A stretch of 64,000 nucleotides of DNA. Origin: JADFQT01 sp965216025. Lineage in GTDB: Bacteria > Chloroflexota > Dehalococcoidia > Lucifugimonadales > UBA3495. A program made the position numbers and the translations under genes. The notes beneath the pieces are model-generated. The model was not told the origin of the DNA, ran no database searches, and saw only the letters and a program-made list of their open reading frames with translations. The stretch lies in the NCBI GenBank assembly GCA_965216025.1, contig CBDCEX010000017.1:620001-684000 (forward strand). The letters are read 5' to 3'. Positions 1-6,805 of this stretch are shown here, piece by piece (the stretch's first letter is position 1; each line of letters begins with the position of its first letter).

Positions 1-56
1 ACCGACGAAGGTCACTACTATCCGTAACATATTGATCCGGTCGTTAGCGGGACTCC

Positions 57-1295
57 TAAACCAAAGCTAAGGTGAAACCTACATAAAACGAACCCGAAGA
101 GGAGTTGCGATATTCTGTAAAAGAAGTCGAGTGGCGGTGGTGGAAGGGATGACAGACATAGTGCAACTCATGGAAGAGTGGCAACTCAATGTAGGTGACT
201 TACGGGAAAGGATGTATCGGGCGCCAACACCTCGGGAGCGAGAGCGATGGCATGGGCTATGGTTGTTGGCCCAAGGGTGGTCGGCCACTCAAGTGGCTGA
301 GGCTTTGGAGAGAGAGCCTCATACCATCGGAAACTGGCTGGACAACTTTCGCCAAGGCGGGGCCCAAGGTTTGGTCTTTGAGCAGACTGGGGGTTCCCCC
401 CCCCCCCCGTCTTGAACCGAGGTCAACAGAACCAACTGAAGTCTGCGGTGCAAAATCCGCCTGGGGAGGCGGGGATTGAGTTGTCCAACTGGAACTGGAA
501 AGTAGTAAGGCAATTTCTCAAGCAGAGCTTTGACCTGGGGCTGAGTCGAAGCAGTTGCTTGAACTACCTCCATCGGTTGGGCTTCGTGCTGAAGCGACCC
601 AAGAAACGCCTCCTGAAAGCCAAGGATGAAGAACGGAAAGCCTTCGTCCTCCAGTACAGCCAAATCCGAGAGGAGGCCCAAGAGAGTGGAGCCAAGATCT
701 TCTTCGTGGATGAAGCCCACTTTCGGGCCGATGCCGACCTGCGAGGCAAATGGGTACTCAAGGGAGAGGCAGCGCTGGTGGACTCCACCAGTCCCCGGTG
801 GGGAGAGAAGGCCTGCTACTACTCGGGAGTTTGTCTGGAGACTGGGGAGGTGGAAGCCATGGAAATAGCCGGTAACAGCAATGCCGAGACCTCCACCGCC
901 TTTTTACAGCAGCTAAGAGCAAACCATCCTGGACCTCTGGTAGTAATCTGGGACAATGGACCAGCCCACCGAGGAGCAGCGATTCGCAGCTATTTGACCA
1001 CTCCGAACTTGCATCTGCGGTTGGTGGCCTTACCGGCCTACAGTCCAGACTTCAATGCCGACGAAGCCGTCTGGGACTGGGCCAGGGAAGAGGTCACGGC
1101 CAACGAATGCCTGGGAACAAAAGCCAAAGTCCAAGAGAAGATGAATCAATTCTTCGGCGGGCTAGCTCATCGTAAGGAAGAAGTGAAACGTCGCTGCCGA
1201 ACCCGGTTACAGGCCCGAGCCGATGCTTTGATCTTTACACCTGCCGTGCCTTTGCCATCACTGCCCAATGTAGTTCCCACCTTGGCTTTGGTTTA
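57..1295 (+). mobile_element. IS630-family insertion sequence, copy 1
   Basis: Terminal inverted repeats beginning TAAACCAAAGC (57) and ending GCTTTGGTTTA (1295) bound a two-ORF IS630-type transposase. Both ends abut a TA dinucleotide, as expected for IS630/Tc1-mariner elements that duplicate TA. The element is 1239 bp. Copies 2 (31037-32269) and 3 (48554-49786) are 1233 bp, and the 6-bp excess here is explained by a longer C-run at 396-408. Confidence 0.93.
131..415 (+). CDS. IS630 transposase, N-terminal part (orfA)
   Basis: Starts at GTG and encodes 94 residues: a helix-turn-helix (ATQVAEALEREPHTIGNWLDNF) typical of the DNA-binding half of IS630 transposases, then a Gly/Pro tail encoded by a run of 13 C. 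It stops at TGA just after the C-run. The catalytic half continues in the -1 frame (orfB), overlapping by 4 bases. The same split occurs in the two other copies, so a full transposase would need -1 ribosomal frameshifting or polymerase slippage on the C-run. A shared inactivating mutation is the alternative. Confidence 0.85.
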   Translation: MAVVEGMTDIVQLMEEWQLNVGDLRERMYRAPTPRERERWHGLWLLAQGWSATQVAEALEREPHTIGNWLDNFRQGGAQGLVFEQTGGSPPPPS

Positions 1296-1329
1296 TGCCC
1301 GAGCCCGATTGCAACAGGCTAATGGTTGA
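412..1329 (+). CDS. IS630 transposase, catalytic part (orfB)
   Basis: Carries the DDE core: FFVDEAHF (first Asp), VIWDNGPAH (second Asp) and the NADEAVW region (acidic third residue, usually NPIENxW in the family). A possible TTG start at 412 overlaps the orfA stop, but it is more likely translated as a fusion through the C-run. In copies 2 and 3 the protein ends ...LALV with a TAG made from the target TA plus the next base G. Here the base after TA is T, so the frame runs 11 codons into flanking DNA and stops at 1329. Confidence 0.85.
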   Translation: MNRGQQNQLKSAVQNPPGEAGIELSNWNWKVVRQFLKQSFDLGLSRSSCLNYLHRLGFVLKRPKKRLLKAKDEERKAFVLQYSQIREEAQESGAKIFFVDEAHFRADADLRGKWVLKGEAALVDSTSPRWGEKACYYSGVCLETGEVEAMEIAGNSNAETSTAFLQQLRANHPGPLVVIWDNGPAHRGAAIRSYLTTPNLHLRLVALPAYSPDFNADEAVWDWAREEVTANECLGTKAKVQEKMNQFFGGLAHRKEEVKRRCRTRLQARADALIFTPAVPLPSLPNVVPTLALVYARARLQQANG

Positions 1330-1690
1330 CCTGGGGTAATGGCGCGTCTCGGTGTGTGTTGGAAACATCCCGGCGCACATATTGGCGCTCCCGAAGTAAC
1401 CCCGCTTTCCTTACCCAGTCCGACCAAACCATTGTCTCCAGGTTGCAGCCTACCCAAGGCCATTTGCCCAATCACATCCACTAGGAATCCCGTGCTAATC
1501 GATGGCTTTCCTTTTAAGGGCGTATGGCACAAAGTTTAGTATCTGGTGAATATTTTGATGAGTGGGCTAACCCCCTTTTTAACCTGGGGGAAAATAGGCA
1601 AAGCGGCGCATATTCCGACCTCTGAGACTGTGGACGCGACGGCACACAGACGTCACCAGCTGAGCGCAGAGTTTGAAGGGTGCGCTCATA
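1296..1690. other. Intergenic, no recognisable gene
   Basis: Apart from the 11-codon read-through of the transposase (to 1329), I see no protein similarity, RNA gene or clear repeat here. Confidence 0.5.
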
Positions 1691-2119
1691 TTGTGGGGGA
1701 AGGTGGCGGCTCCAACCGTGCTCCATGAGGATGGGCCCCACCTGGGAGGAATGGTAAGAAACCTGGAACTGGCGACGGATGACCCCCGTCAGTCGGGCCT
1801 GGGTCCAATTGTCACCCCTAAAGCCATAGGCAGCGGCCCCCTGGGCCAGCAGACCGGATAGCCGGGACCGCTACTCCAGGGTCAGACGCGGTCGCGCACC
1901 ATGGGGTTGACGGTGGCGCAAGCTCTCCACACTTCCTGTTTTAGCTCGCTTCACCCACTGGCTGATCGAGCCTTTGGAACAGTTCTCAGGCTTGGAACCG
2001 GCGGTACTCCCGCCAATTGACGGCTGGCCATGACAGATTCCTCTGCAACGTACGATTTTAAGCAAAAGTTGAGGGATGGTTCGAGGTTCACCAATTGCCA
2101 AATTGGGACCAATTGACAT
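1690..2119 (-). pseudogene. Relic of a second IS630-like transposase (winged HTH part)
   Basis: The minus-strand frame reads a helix-turn-helix (SKGSISQWVKRAKTGSVESL), a linker, then a winged-helix segment (TQARLTGVIRRQFQVSYHSS, followed by GPILMEHGWSRH), the order seen in the N-terminal half of many IS630 transposases. An in-frame TAG at 1871-1873 interrupts it where a Gln codon would fit, and the catalytic half is missing. It differs clearly from the other IS630 copies here, so it is an older, independent insertion. Confidence 0.6.
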
Positions 2120-2475
2120 AAAAATGGACGTTTATGTGGCTGGATTTAAAAGAAGGCCTGGCTTATTAATGTTCTTGCATAAATGTAGATGGTGACCAAT
2201 GGAACCCATCGTCCATTAAATGCGCCCTACATCTCCGTCATTGGGCGTCACCTGGTCTTATAGAAAAATTAAGAATACCGGGGGTTACCTACGCTCCTTG
2301 GCGATCGTTCAGCCCCAGCCCTGAACCGAAACTTCAGGGGATAGCAGATGAGCAGTATGCCTCAGAGTGCTCGCCTGCCAGCTTCCCAAACCAATGGTGA
2401 GCTTTCGTGCTCACTGTGAAGGGTAGCTATGATTACAGTAGTTGCAAGTGTCAAACAGGCGAATAAGTAAAGCAT
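2120..2475. other. Intergenic, nothing recognised
   Basis: AT-richer than its neighbours. It presumably carries the upstream region of the repeat protein starting at 2476, but no clear -35/-10 pair is visible. Confidence 0.4.
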
Positions 2476-3640
2476 GTGAGAATACTTTCTAAGCTCAGGG
2501 TGATGCGTTCAAAAGTGCGCCTGATGTTGGCCCGTGGCCAGACCACGCTCCGGGCGACCTCTGTCAGAGCGCGCCTGATGCTCGCCCGGGGCCTGCCCCA
2601 GTTCAGGGCGACATCATCCAGAGTGCGCCTGATACTTGCCCGTGGCCTGCCCCAGTTCAGGGCGACATCATCCAGAGTGCGCCTGATGCTGGCCCGGGGC
2701 CAGACCACGCTCCGGGCGACATATGTCAAAGTGCGCCTGATGCTGGCCCGTGGCGTGCCCCAGCTCCGGGCGACATATGTCAAAGTGCGCCTGATGCTGG
2801 CCCGTGGCGTGCCCCAGCTCCGGGCGACATATGTCAAAGTGCGCCTGATGCTGGCCCGGGGCCTGCCCACGCTTAGGGCGAATTCAGCCAGAGTGCGCCT
2901 GATGCTGGCCCGGGGCCTGCCCACGCTTAGGGCGAATTCAGCCAGAGTGCGCCTGATGCTGGCCCGTGGCCTGCCTACGCTCCGGGCGGCAATCCGCCTG
3001 ATGCTGGCCCGTGGCCTGCCCCAAGGGCGGTCCCGCCTGATGCTGGCCCGTGGCCTGCCTACGCTCCGGGCGGCATCATCCAAGGTCCGCCTGATGCTGG
3101 CCCGTGGCCTGCCCACGACTAGGGCGGCATCATCCAGAGTGCGCCTGATGCTGGCCCGGGGTCTGCCCACGACTAGGGCGGCATCATCCAGAGTGCGCCT
3201 GATGCTGGCCCGGGGTCTGCCCACGACTAGGGCGACATCATCCAGAGTGCGCCCGATTCTCACCGGTGGCCTGCCCCAGCTCCGGGCGACATCTGTCAGA
3301 GTGCGCCTGATGCTGGCCAGTGGCCTGGTGGTCGGGTTAGCGGTGATAATCGTGTTTGCGTGGAGAGGACTGGCGCCACCGCCCACGGTGCCAGCGGATG
3401 TTCCGTTGCTGACCGCAACCTCAACGCCGCCGCCCACGGTGCCAGCGGCTGTTCCGTTGCTTACTGCAACCCCGACGCCTTTGCCCACGGCGCCAACAGC
3501 TGTTCCGCTGCCCATTGCAATCCCGACGGTGCTGTCGACACCAACACCCGCACCTGCGGCAGCACCTACGCCAACTCCTATTCTCGCACCCTCTACTCCT
3601 GCGCCCACATCCCAACCCCCACCATCCCTGGCAACTCCTA
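2476..3640 (+). pseudogene. Tandem-repeat membrane/surface protein, interrupted by two MITEs and ISAs1
   Basis: From GTG 2476 the frame encodes about fifteen copies of an 18-residue unit, (R/K)VRLMLARGLPTLRAxSS, then a membrane segment (ASGLVVGLAVIIVFAWRGL) and a long Pro/Thr/Ala-rich linker. A CTAG-ended MITE begins at 3638. Removing both MITEs (3638-3964, keeping one CTAG) rejoins the frame to a Gly/Ser then Pro/Thr-rich stretch (3965-4124), which ISAs1 copy 1 then cuts. The opposite strand is also open through the repeats because the 54-bp unit lacks stops, but the restored frame and the membrane/linker order favour this strand. Function unknown. Confidence 0.5.
2505..3330 (+). repeat. 54-bp tandem repeat array, about 15 units
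   Basis: Each unit contains GCGCCTGATGCTGGCCCG followed by a variable CTGCCC-type segment. Most units are 54 bp (18 codons). Two near 2985-3050 are shortened in multiples of three, so the frame is kept. Adjacent units differ by point changes, and some neighbouring pairs are identical (for example about 2720-2840 and 2860-2950), indicating recent unequal exchange. Confidence 0.9.
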
Positions 3641-3816
3641 GAAACTCGGACGGAAACCCCGATTCTCCCCAAGTCGTCGTTTTCTTAGCGACGATTGTCG
3701 ATGTAACAGTGGGTTCTTGAACCTTATTACAGACACTATCATGCCACATAAGACTATAATACGTCTGTCTGGCGTAGCGCGAAACCCGGCCAATGGCTTT
3801 CCGGCCAGACCTCTAG
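3638..3816 (+). mobile_element. CTAG-ended MITE, copy A (179 bp)
   Basis: Begins and ends with CTAG. The ends are inverted repeats (CTAGAaactcGGaCGGAAA on the left; the reverse complement of the right end reads CTAGAGGTCTGGCCGGAAA). It is nearly identical to 23295-23473 (also 179 bp), and related copies lie at 42684 and 51419. It has no ORF of its own and shares its right CTAG with the next MITE. Confidence 0.8.
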
Positions 3817-3964
3817 TATTACAACGACGGATCGCAAGAAAGGGATCTTGAGTACCCTTCATAGCAACCTGCCCACGCGCTCGACAGCTTTGTGGCCTTG
3901 CCTTCCGCGAAGCGATTTCCGGTCAAAAACTGACCAAATTGAGGAAGCGTCGTTGTAATACTAG
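3813..3964 (+). mobile_element. IS701-derived MITE (152 bp)
   Basis: The ends, CTAGTATTACAACGACG and its inverted complement, match the ends of the full IS701 elements at 53463-54922 and 57401-58860 (CTAGTACTACAACGACG) with one substitution. The interior is short and non-coding, so this is a non-autonomous derivative that the IS701 transposase could mobilise. Confidence 0.8.
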
Positions 3965-4124
3965 GCCCGCTCCCGCGGTGGGAGGCGGTAGTGGCGGTAG
4001 TGGCGGTAGTAACGGTGGTGGTGGTGGTGCGATTACTGCGCCTGCCCCCACACCCACTCTTCCAGCCCCGACGATCACTGCGCCAGCACCCACGCCCACT
4101 CTTCCAGCCCCTACGCCCACCCCC
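3965..4124 (+). pseudogene. Gly/Ser and Pro/Thr-rich remainder of the repeat surface protein
   Basis: Reads RPAPAVGGGSGGSGGSNGGG followed by repeated TAPAPTPTLPAP, in the frame that continues the gene at 2476 once the two MITEs are removed. It is cut at 4125 by ISAs1 copy 1, and no continuation is visible beyond the two ISAs1 copies. Confidence 0.5.
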
Positions 4125-4186
4125 CAGGGCCTTTTCATTTTCTCAAAATAGTATAAAATTATTACCAGTTTAAGCGGGAGGGGAGG

Positions 4187-4822
4187 ATGATGACTTTGAG
4201 AGAAGCGCTGGATTTGGTGCCTGACTTCCGGAGTAGCCAAGGGCGACGCCACTCTTTGGGGGCGATCCTGGCCTTGGCCACCTGTGCCATGCTGTGCGGC
4301 GCCCGCAGCTTATACGCCATAGCTCAATGGGGGCGGGACCAAGGGGGTGCTACGGCGCAGCTTTTGGGGTTCAGCCAGGAGAAGACACCCTGCGTGGCCA
4401 CCCTCCACCGGGTGTTCAAGGGCCTGGACGTGGCGGCCTTTGAGGCAGAAGTCGGCAACTGGCTGGCAAATAGCGGGGTAGAGGCGGATGACCCCCTGTC
4501 CCTGGACGGGAAAACCTTGCGAGGGGTCCACGGCCAAGAGATACCCGGGGTCCATCTGGTGTCGGCCTACGCTAGCCGCGCTGGGGCAGTGCTGGCGCAG
4601 GTAGCTGCGCCGGGCAAAGGGGAAGAATTGGCGGCGGTCAAAGAAGTATTGGGCCAGGTACCCCTGAAGGGTCGGGTAGTAGTGGCTGATGCCTTACTGA
4701 CCCAACGGAAAGTCTGTGAGCAGATTGTGGCAGGCGGCGGAGAGTATCTGCTGCCAGTTAAAGAGAATCAGCCCACCTTGCGCCGAGACCTGGAGGTGGC
4801 TTTTTCCCCTGCTAGGAACTGA
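4187..4822 (+). CDS. ISAs1 transposase, N-terminal part
   Basis: 211 residues beginning MMTLREALDLVPDFRSSQGR, the DDE_Tnp_1-associated N-terminal domain, then the first catalytic block LDGKTLRG (Asp) and the second ADALLTQ (Asp). It ends at TGA shortly after GGCTTTTTCCCC (about 4797-4808). The remainder of the family protein, including the catalytic Glu, lies in the +1 frame (next entry). A GGAGG ribosome-binding site sits immediately before ATG 4187/4190. Confidence 0.85.
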   Translation: MMTLREALDLVPDFRSSQGRRHSLGAILALATCAMLCGARSLYAIAQWGRDQGGATAQLLGFSQEKTPCVATLHRVFKGLDVAAFEAEVGNWLANSGVEADDPLSLDGKTLRGVHGQEIPGVHLVSAYASRAGAVLAQVAAPGKGEELAAVKEVLGQVPLKGRVVVADALLTQRKVCEQIVAGGGEYLLPVKENQPTLRRDLEVAFSPARN

Positions 4823-5387
4823 GAGGGCTGGTGGGCCAACCGTACCTCCCTGGCTGGCAGCGGAGTGGCGAGCACGCGGGGCCAAGCTGACGGTCTGGGC
4901 CGATGCTCCAGTAAAGCGGCGTCATGGGCGGCTGGAGCGGCGAGAGTTGTGGGCCTTGGCCGACCCAGAGCTAAATGGCTACGTGGGCAGCGCTGGGACG
5001 GTCGGGGAAGCGTGGCCGCATCTGCAACAGGTGTGTCGGCTAGAGCGCCAGCGGGTCGTGAAGGGCAAGAAACAGGTGGATGTGAGCTATGCAATTAGCA
5101 GTCTCCCAGCCACTGATGCCGATGCGAGGCGATTGTTGAGCCTTTCCCGTGGGCACTGGGGCATCGAGAACCGCCTCCACTGGGTACGGGATGTGACCTT
5201 CGACGAGGACCGCTCTCAGGTGCGCACTGGGGCCGCCCCACAGGTTCTGGCGGGCCTGCGGAACCTGGTCATCAGCTTGGTACGTCGGGCTGGGCATTCC
5301 AACGTAGCCGCTGCCCTACGCCGCCACAATGCCCATCTCAGCGAAGCTTTCGACATGATGGGCTTTACCTACCAGGCAGGAGAATGA
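4716..5387 (+). CDS. ISAs1 transposase, C-terminal part
   Basis: The frame is open from 4716, but family similarity starts near 4800 (LFPLLGTERAGG) and continues with GHWGIENRLHWVRDVTFDED, containing the third catalytic residue (Glu), and the C-terminal LxGLRNLVISL block. It probably has no start of its own; a +1 shift at the T5C4 run would fuse it to the upstream part. All three ISAs1 copies carry this split. Confidence 0.8.
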   Translation: MSRLWQAAESICCQLKRISPPCAETWRWLFPLLGTERAGGPTVPPWLAAEWRARGAKLTVWADAPVKRRHGRLERRELWALADPELNGYVGSAGTVGEAWPHLQQVCRLERQRVVKGKKQVDVSYAISSLPATDADARRLLSLSRGHWGIENRLHWVRDVTFDEDRSQVRTGAAPQVLAGLRNLVISLVRRAGHSNVAAALRRHNAHLSEAFDMMGFTYQAGE

Positions 5388-5397
5388 AAAGGCCCTG

Positions 5398-5406
5398 GCC
5401 GCTATC
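5398..5406 (+). repeat. 9-bp target-site duplication of ISAs1 copy 2 (left)
   Basis: GCCGCTATC here is repeated exactly at 6681-6689, flanking copy 2. ISAs1 elements are known to duplicate 8-10 bp. Confidence 0.9.
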
Positions 5407-5469
5407 CAGGGTCTTTTCATTCTCTCAAAATAGTATAAAATTATTTACCAGTTTAAGCGGGAGGGAAGG

Positions 5470-6105
5470 ATGATGACTTTGAGAGAAGCGCTGGATTTGG
5501 TGCCTGACTTCCGGAGTAGCCAAGGGCGACGCCACTCTTTGGGGGCGATCCTGGCCTTGGCCACCTGTGCCATGCTGTGCGGCGCCCGCAGCTTATACGC
5601 CATAGCTCAATGGGGGCGGGACCAAGGGGGTGCTACGGCGCAGCTTTTGGGGTTCAGCCAGGAGAAGACACCCTGCGTGGCCACCCTCCACCGGGTGTTC
5701 AAGGGCCTGGATGTGGCGGCCTTTGAGGCAGAAGTCGGCAACTGGCTGGCAAATAGCGGGGTAGAGGCGGATGACCCCCTGTCCCTGGACGGGAAAACCT
5801 TGCGAGGGGTCCACGGCCAAGAGATACCCGGGGTCCATCTGGTGTCGGCCTACGCTAGCCGCGCTGGGGCAGTGCTGGCGCAGGTAGCTGCGCCGGGCAA
5901 AGGGGAAGAATTGGCGGCGGTCAAAGAAGTATTGGGCCAGGTACCCCTGAAGGGTCGGGTAGTAGTGGCTGATGCCTTACTGACCCAACGGAAAGTCTGT
6001 GAGCAGATTGTGGCAGGCGGCGGAGAGTATCTGCTGCCAGTTAAAGAGAATCAGCCCACCTTGCGCCGAGACCTGGAGGTGGCTTTTTCCCCTGCTAGGA
6101 ACTGA
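5470..6105 (+). CDS. ISAs1 transposase, N-terminal part (copy 2)
   Basis: Same protein as at 4187-4822, ending at the same TGA after the T5C4 run. Confidence 0.85.
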   Translation: MMTLREALDLVPDFRSSQGRRHSLGAILALATCAMLCGARSLYAIAQWGRDQGGATAQLLGFSQEKTPCVATLHRVFKGLDVAAFEAEVGNWLANSGVEADDPLSLDGKTLRGVHGQEIPGVHLVSAYASRAGAVLAQVAAPGKGEELAAVKEVLGQVPLKGRVVVADALLTQRKVCEQIVAGGGEYLLPVKENQPTLRRDLEVAFSPARN

Positions 6106-6670
6106 GAGGGCTGGTGGCCCAACCGTACCTCCCTGGCTGGCAGCGGAGTGGCGAGCACGCGGGGCCAAGCTGACGGTCTGGGCCGATGCTCCAGTAAAGC
6201 GGCGTCATGGGCGGCTGGAGCGGCGAGAGTTGTGGGCCTTGGCCGACCCAGAGCTAAATGGCTACGTGGGCAGCGCTGGGACGGTCGGGGAAGCGTGGCC
6301 GCATCTGCAACAGGTGTGTCGGCTAGAGCGCCAGCGGGTCGTGAAGGGCAAGAAACAGGTGGCTGTGAGCTATGCAATTAGCAGTCTCCCAGCCACTGAT
6401 GCCGATGCCAGGCGATTGTTGAGCCTTTCCCGTGGGCACTGGGGCATCGAGAACCGCCTCCACTGGGTACGGGATGTGACCTTCGACGAGGACCGCTCTC
6501 AGGTGCGCACTGGGGCCGCCCCACAGGTTCTGGCGGGCCTGCGGAACCTGGTCATCAGCTTGGTACGTCGGGCTGGGCATTCCAACGTAGCCGCTGCCCT
6601 ACGCCGCCACAATGCCCAGCTCAGCGAAGCTTTCGACATGATGGGCTTTACCTACCAGGCAGGAGAATGA
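5999..6670 (+). CDS. ISAs1 transposase, C-terminal part (copy 2)
   Basis: Equivalent to 4716-5387 with two residue changes (D to A in KKQVxVSYA, H to Q in HNAxLSEA). It carries the catalytic Glu in HWGIENRLHW. Confidence 0.8.
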   Translation: MSRLWQAAESICCQLKRISPPCAETWRWLFPLLGTERAGGPTVPPWLAAEWRARGAKLTVWADAPVKRRHGRLERRELWALADPELNGYVGSAGTVGEAWPHLQQVCRLERQRVVKGKKQVAVSYAISSLPATDADARRLLSLSRGHWGIENRLHWVRDVTFDEDRSQVRTGAAPQVLAGLRNLVISLVRRAGHSNVAAALRRHNAQLSEAFDMMGFTYQAGE

Positions 6671-6698
6671 AAAGGCCCTGGCCGCTATCAGCGACGTC

Positions 6699-6727
6699 TT
6701 GACAGGCTGCAGTCAGCGTGATATACT
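6699..6727 (+). promoter_or_regulatory. Sigma70-type promoter of the amino-acid ABC operon
   Basis: A perfect -35 TTGACA at 6699-6704, a 17-bp spacer, and -10 TATACT at 6722-6727. It lies 10 bp beyond the target duplication of ISAs1 copy 2 and 79 bp before the first gene, so it belongs to the host sequence and not to the IS. Confidence 0.75.
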
Positions 6728-6805
6728 GATCTGCCGGGCATCCGATTAGCCGCGAGGGCGGCGGTCTGCGGGGTGGCCCATTCCCAAAAAGGGCAAGGAG
6801 CAAAC

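Larger units (their letters stand above)
4125..5397 (+). mobile_element. ISAs1-family insertion sequence, copy 1
   Basis: Inverted repeats start CAGGGCCTTTTCATT at 4125 and close with AATGAAAAGGCCCTG at 5397. The element encodes a two-frame ISAs1 transposase and is 1273 bp. Its two flanks do not match each other, so a target duplication for this copy has been lost or rearranged. Copy 2 sits only nine bases downstream. Confidence 0.92.
5407..6680 (+). mobile_element. ISAs1-family insertion sequence, copy 2
   Basis: 1274 bp, nearly identical to copy 1 (one extra T near 5444 and scattered substitutions), bounded by CAGGG(T/C)CTTTTCATTC inverted repeats and the 9-bp duplication GCCGCTATC. It inserted directly beside copy 1, in the same orientation, and now lies just upstream of the amino-acid ABC operon promoter. 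Confidence 0.93.

Noticed and set aside
2505..3330. Regular repeats suggested a CRISPR array
   Set aside because: Units are contiguous 54-bp tandem copies without unique spacers, and they translate as an 18-residue protein repeat.
2451..3749. Long minus-strand ORF through the 54-bp repeats
   Set aside because: It is open only because the repeat unit lacks stops. The plus-strand frame has a membrane segment and linker, and is restored across the MITEs.
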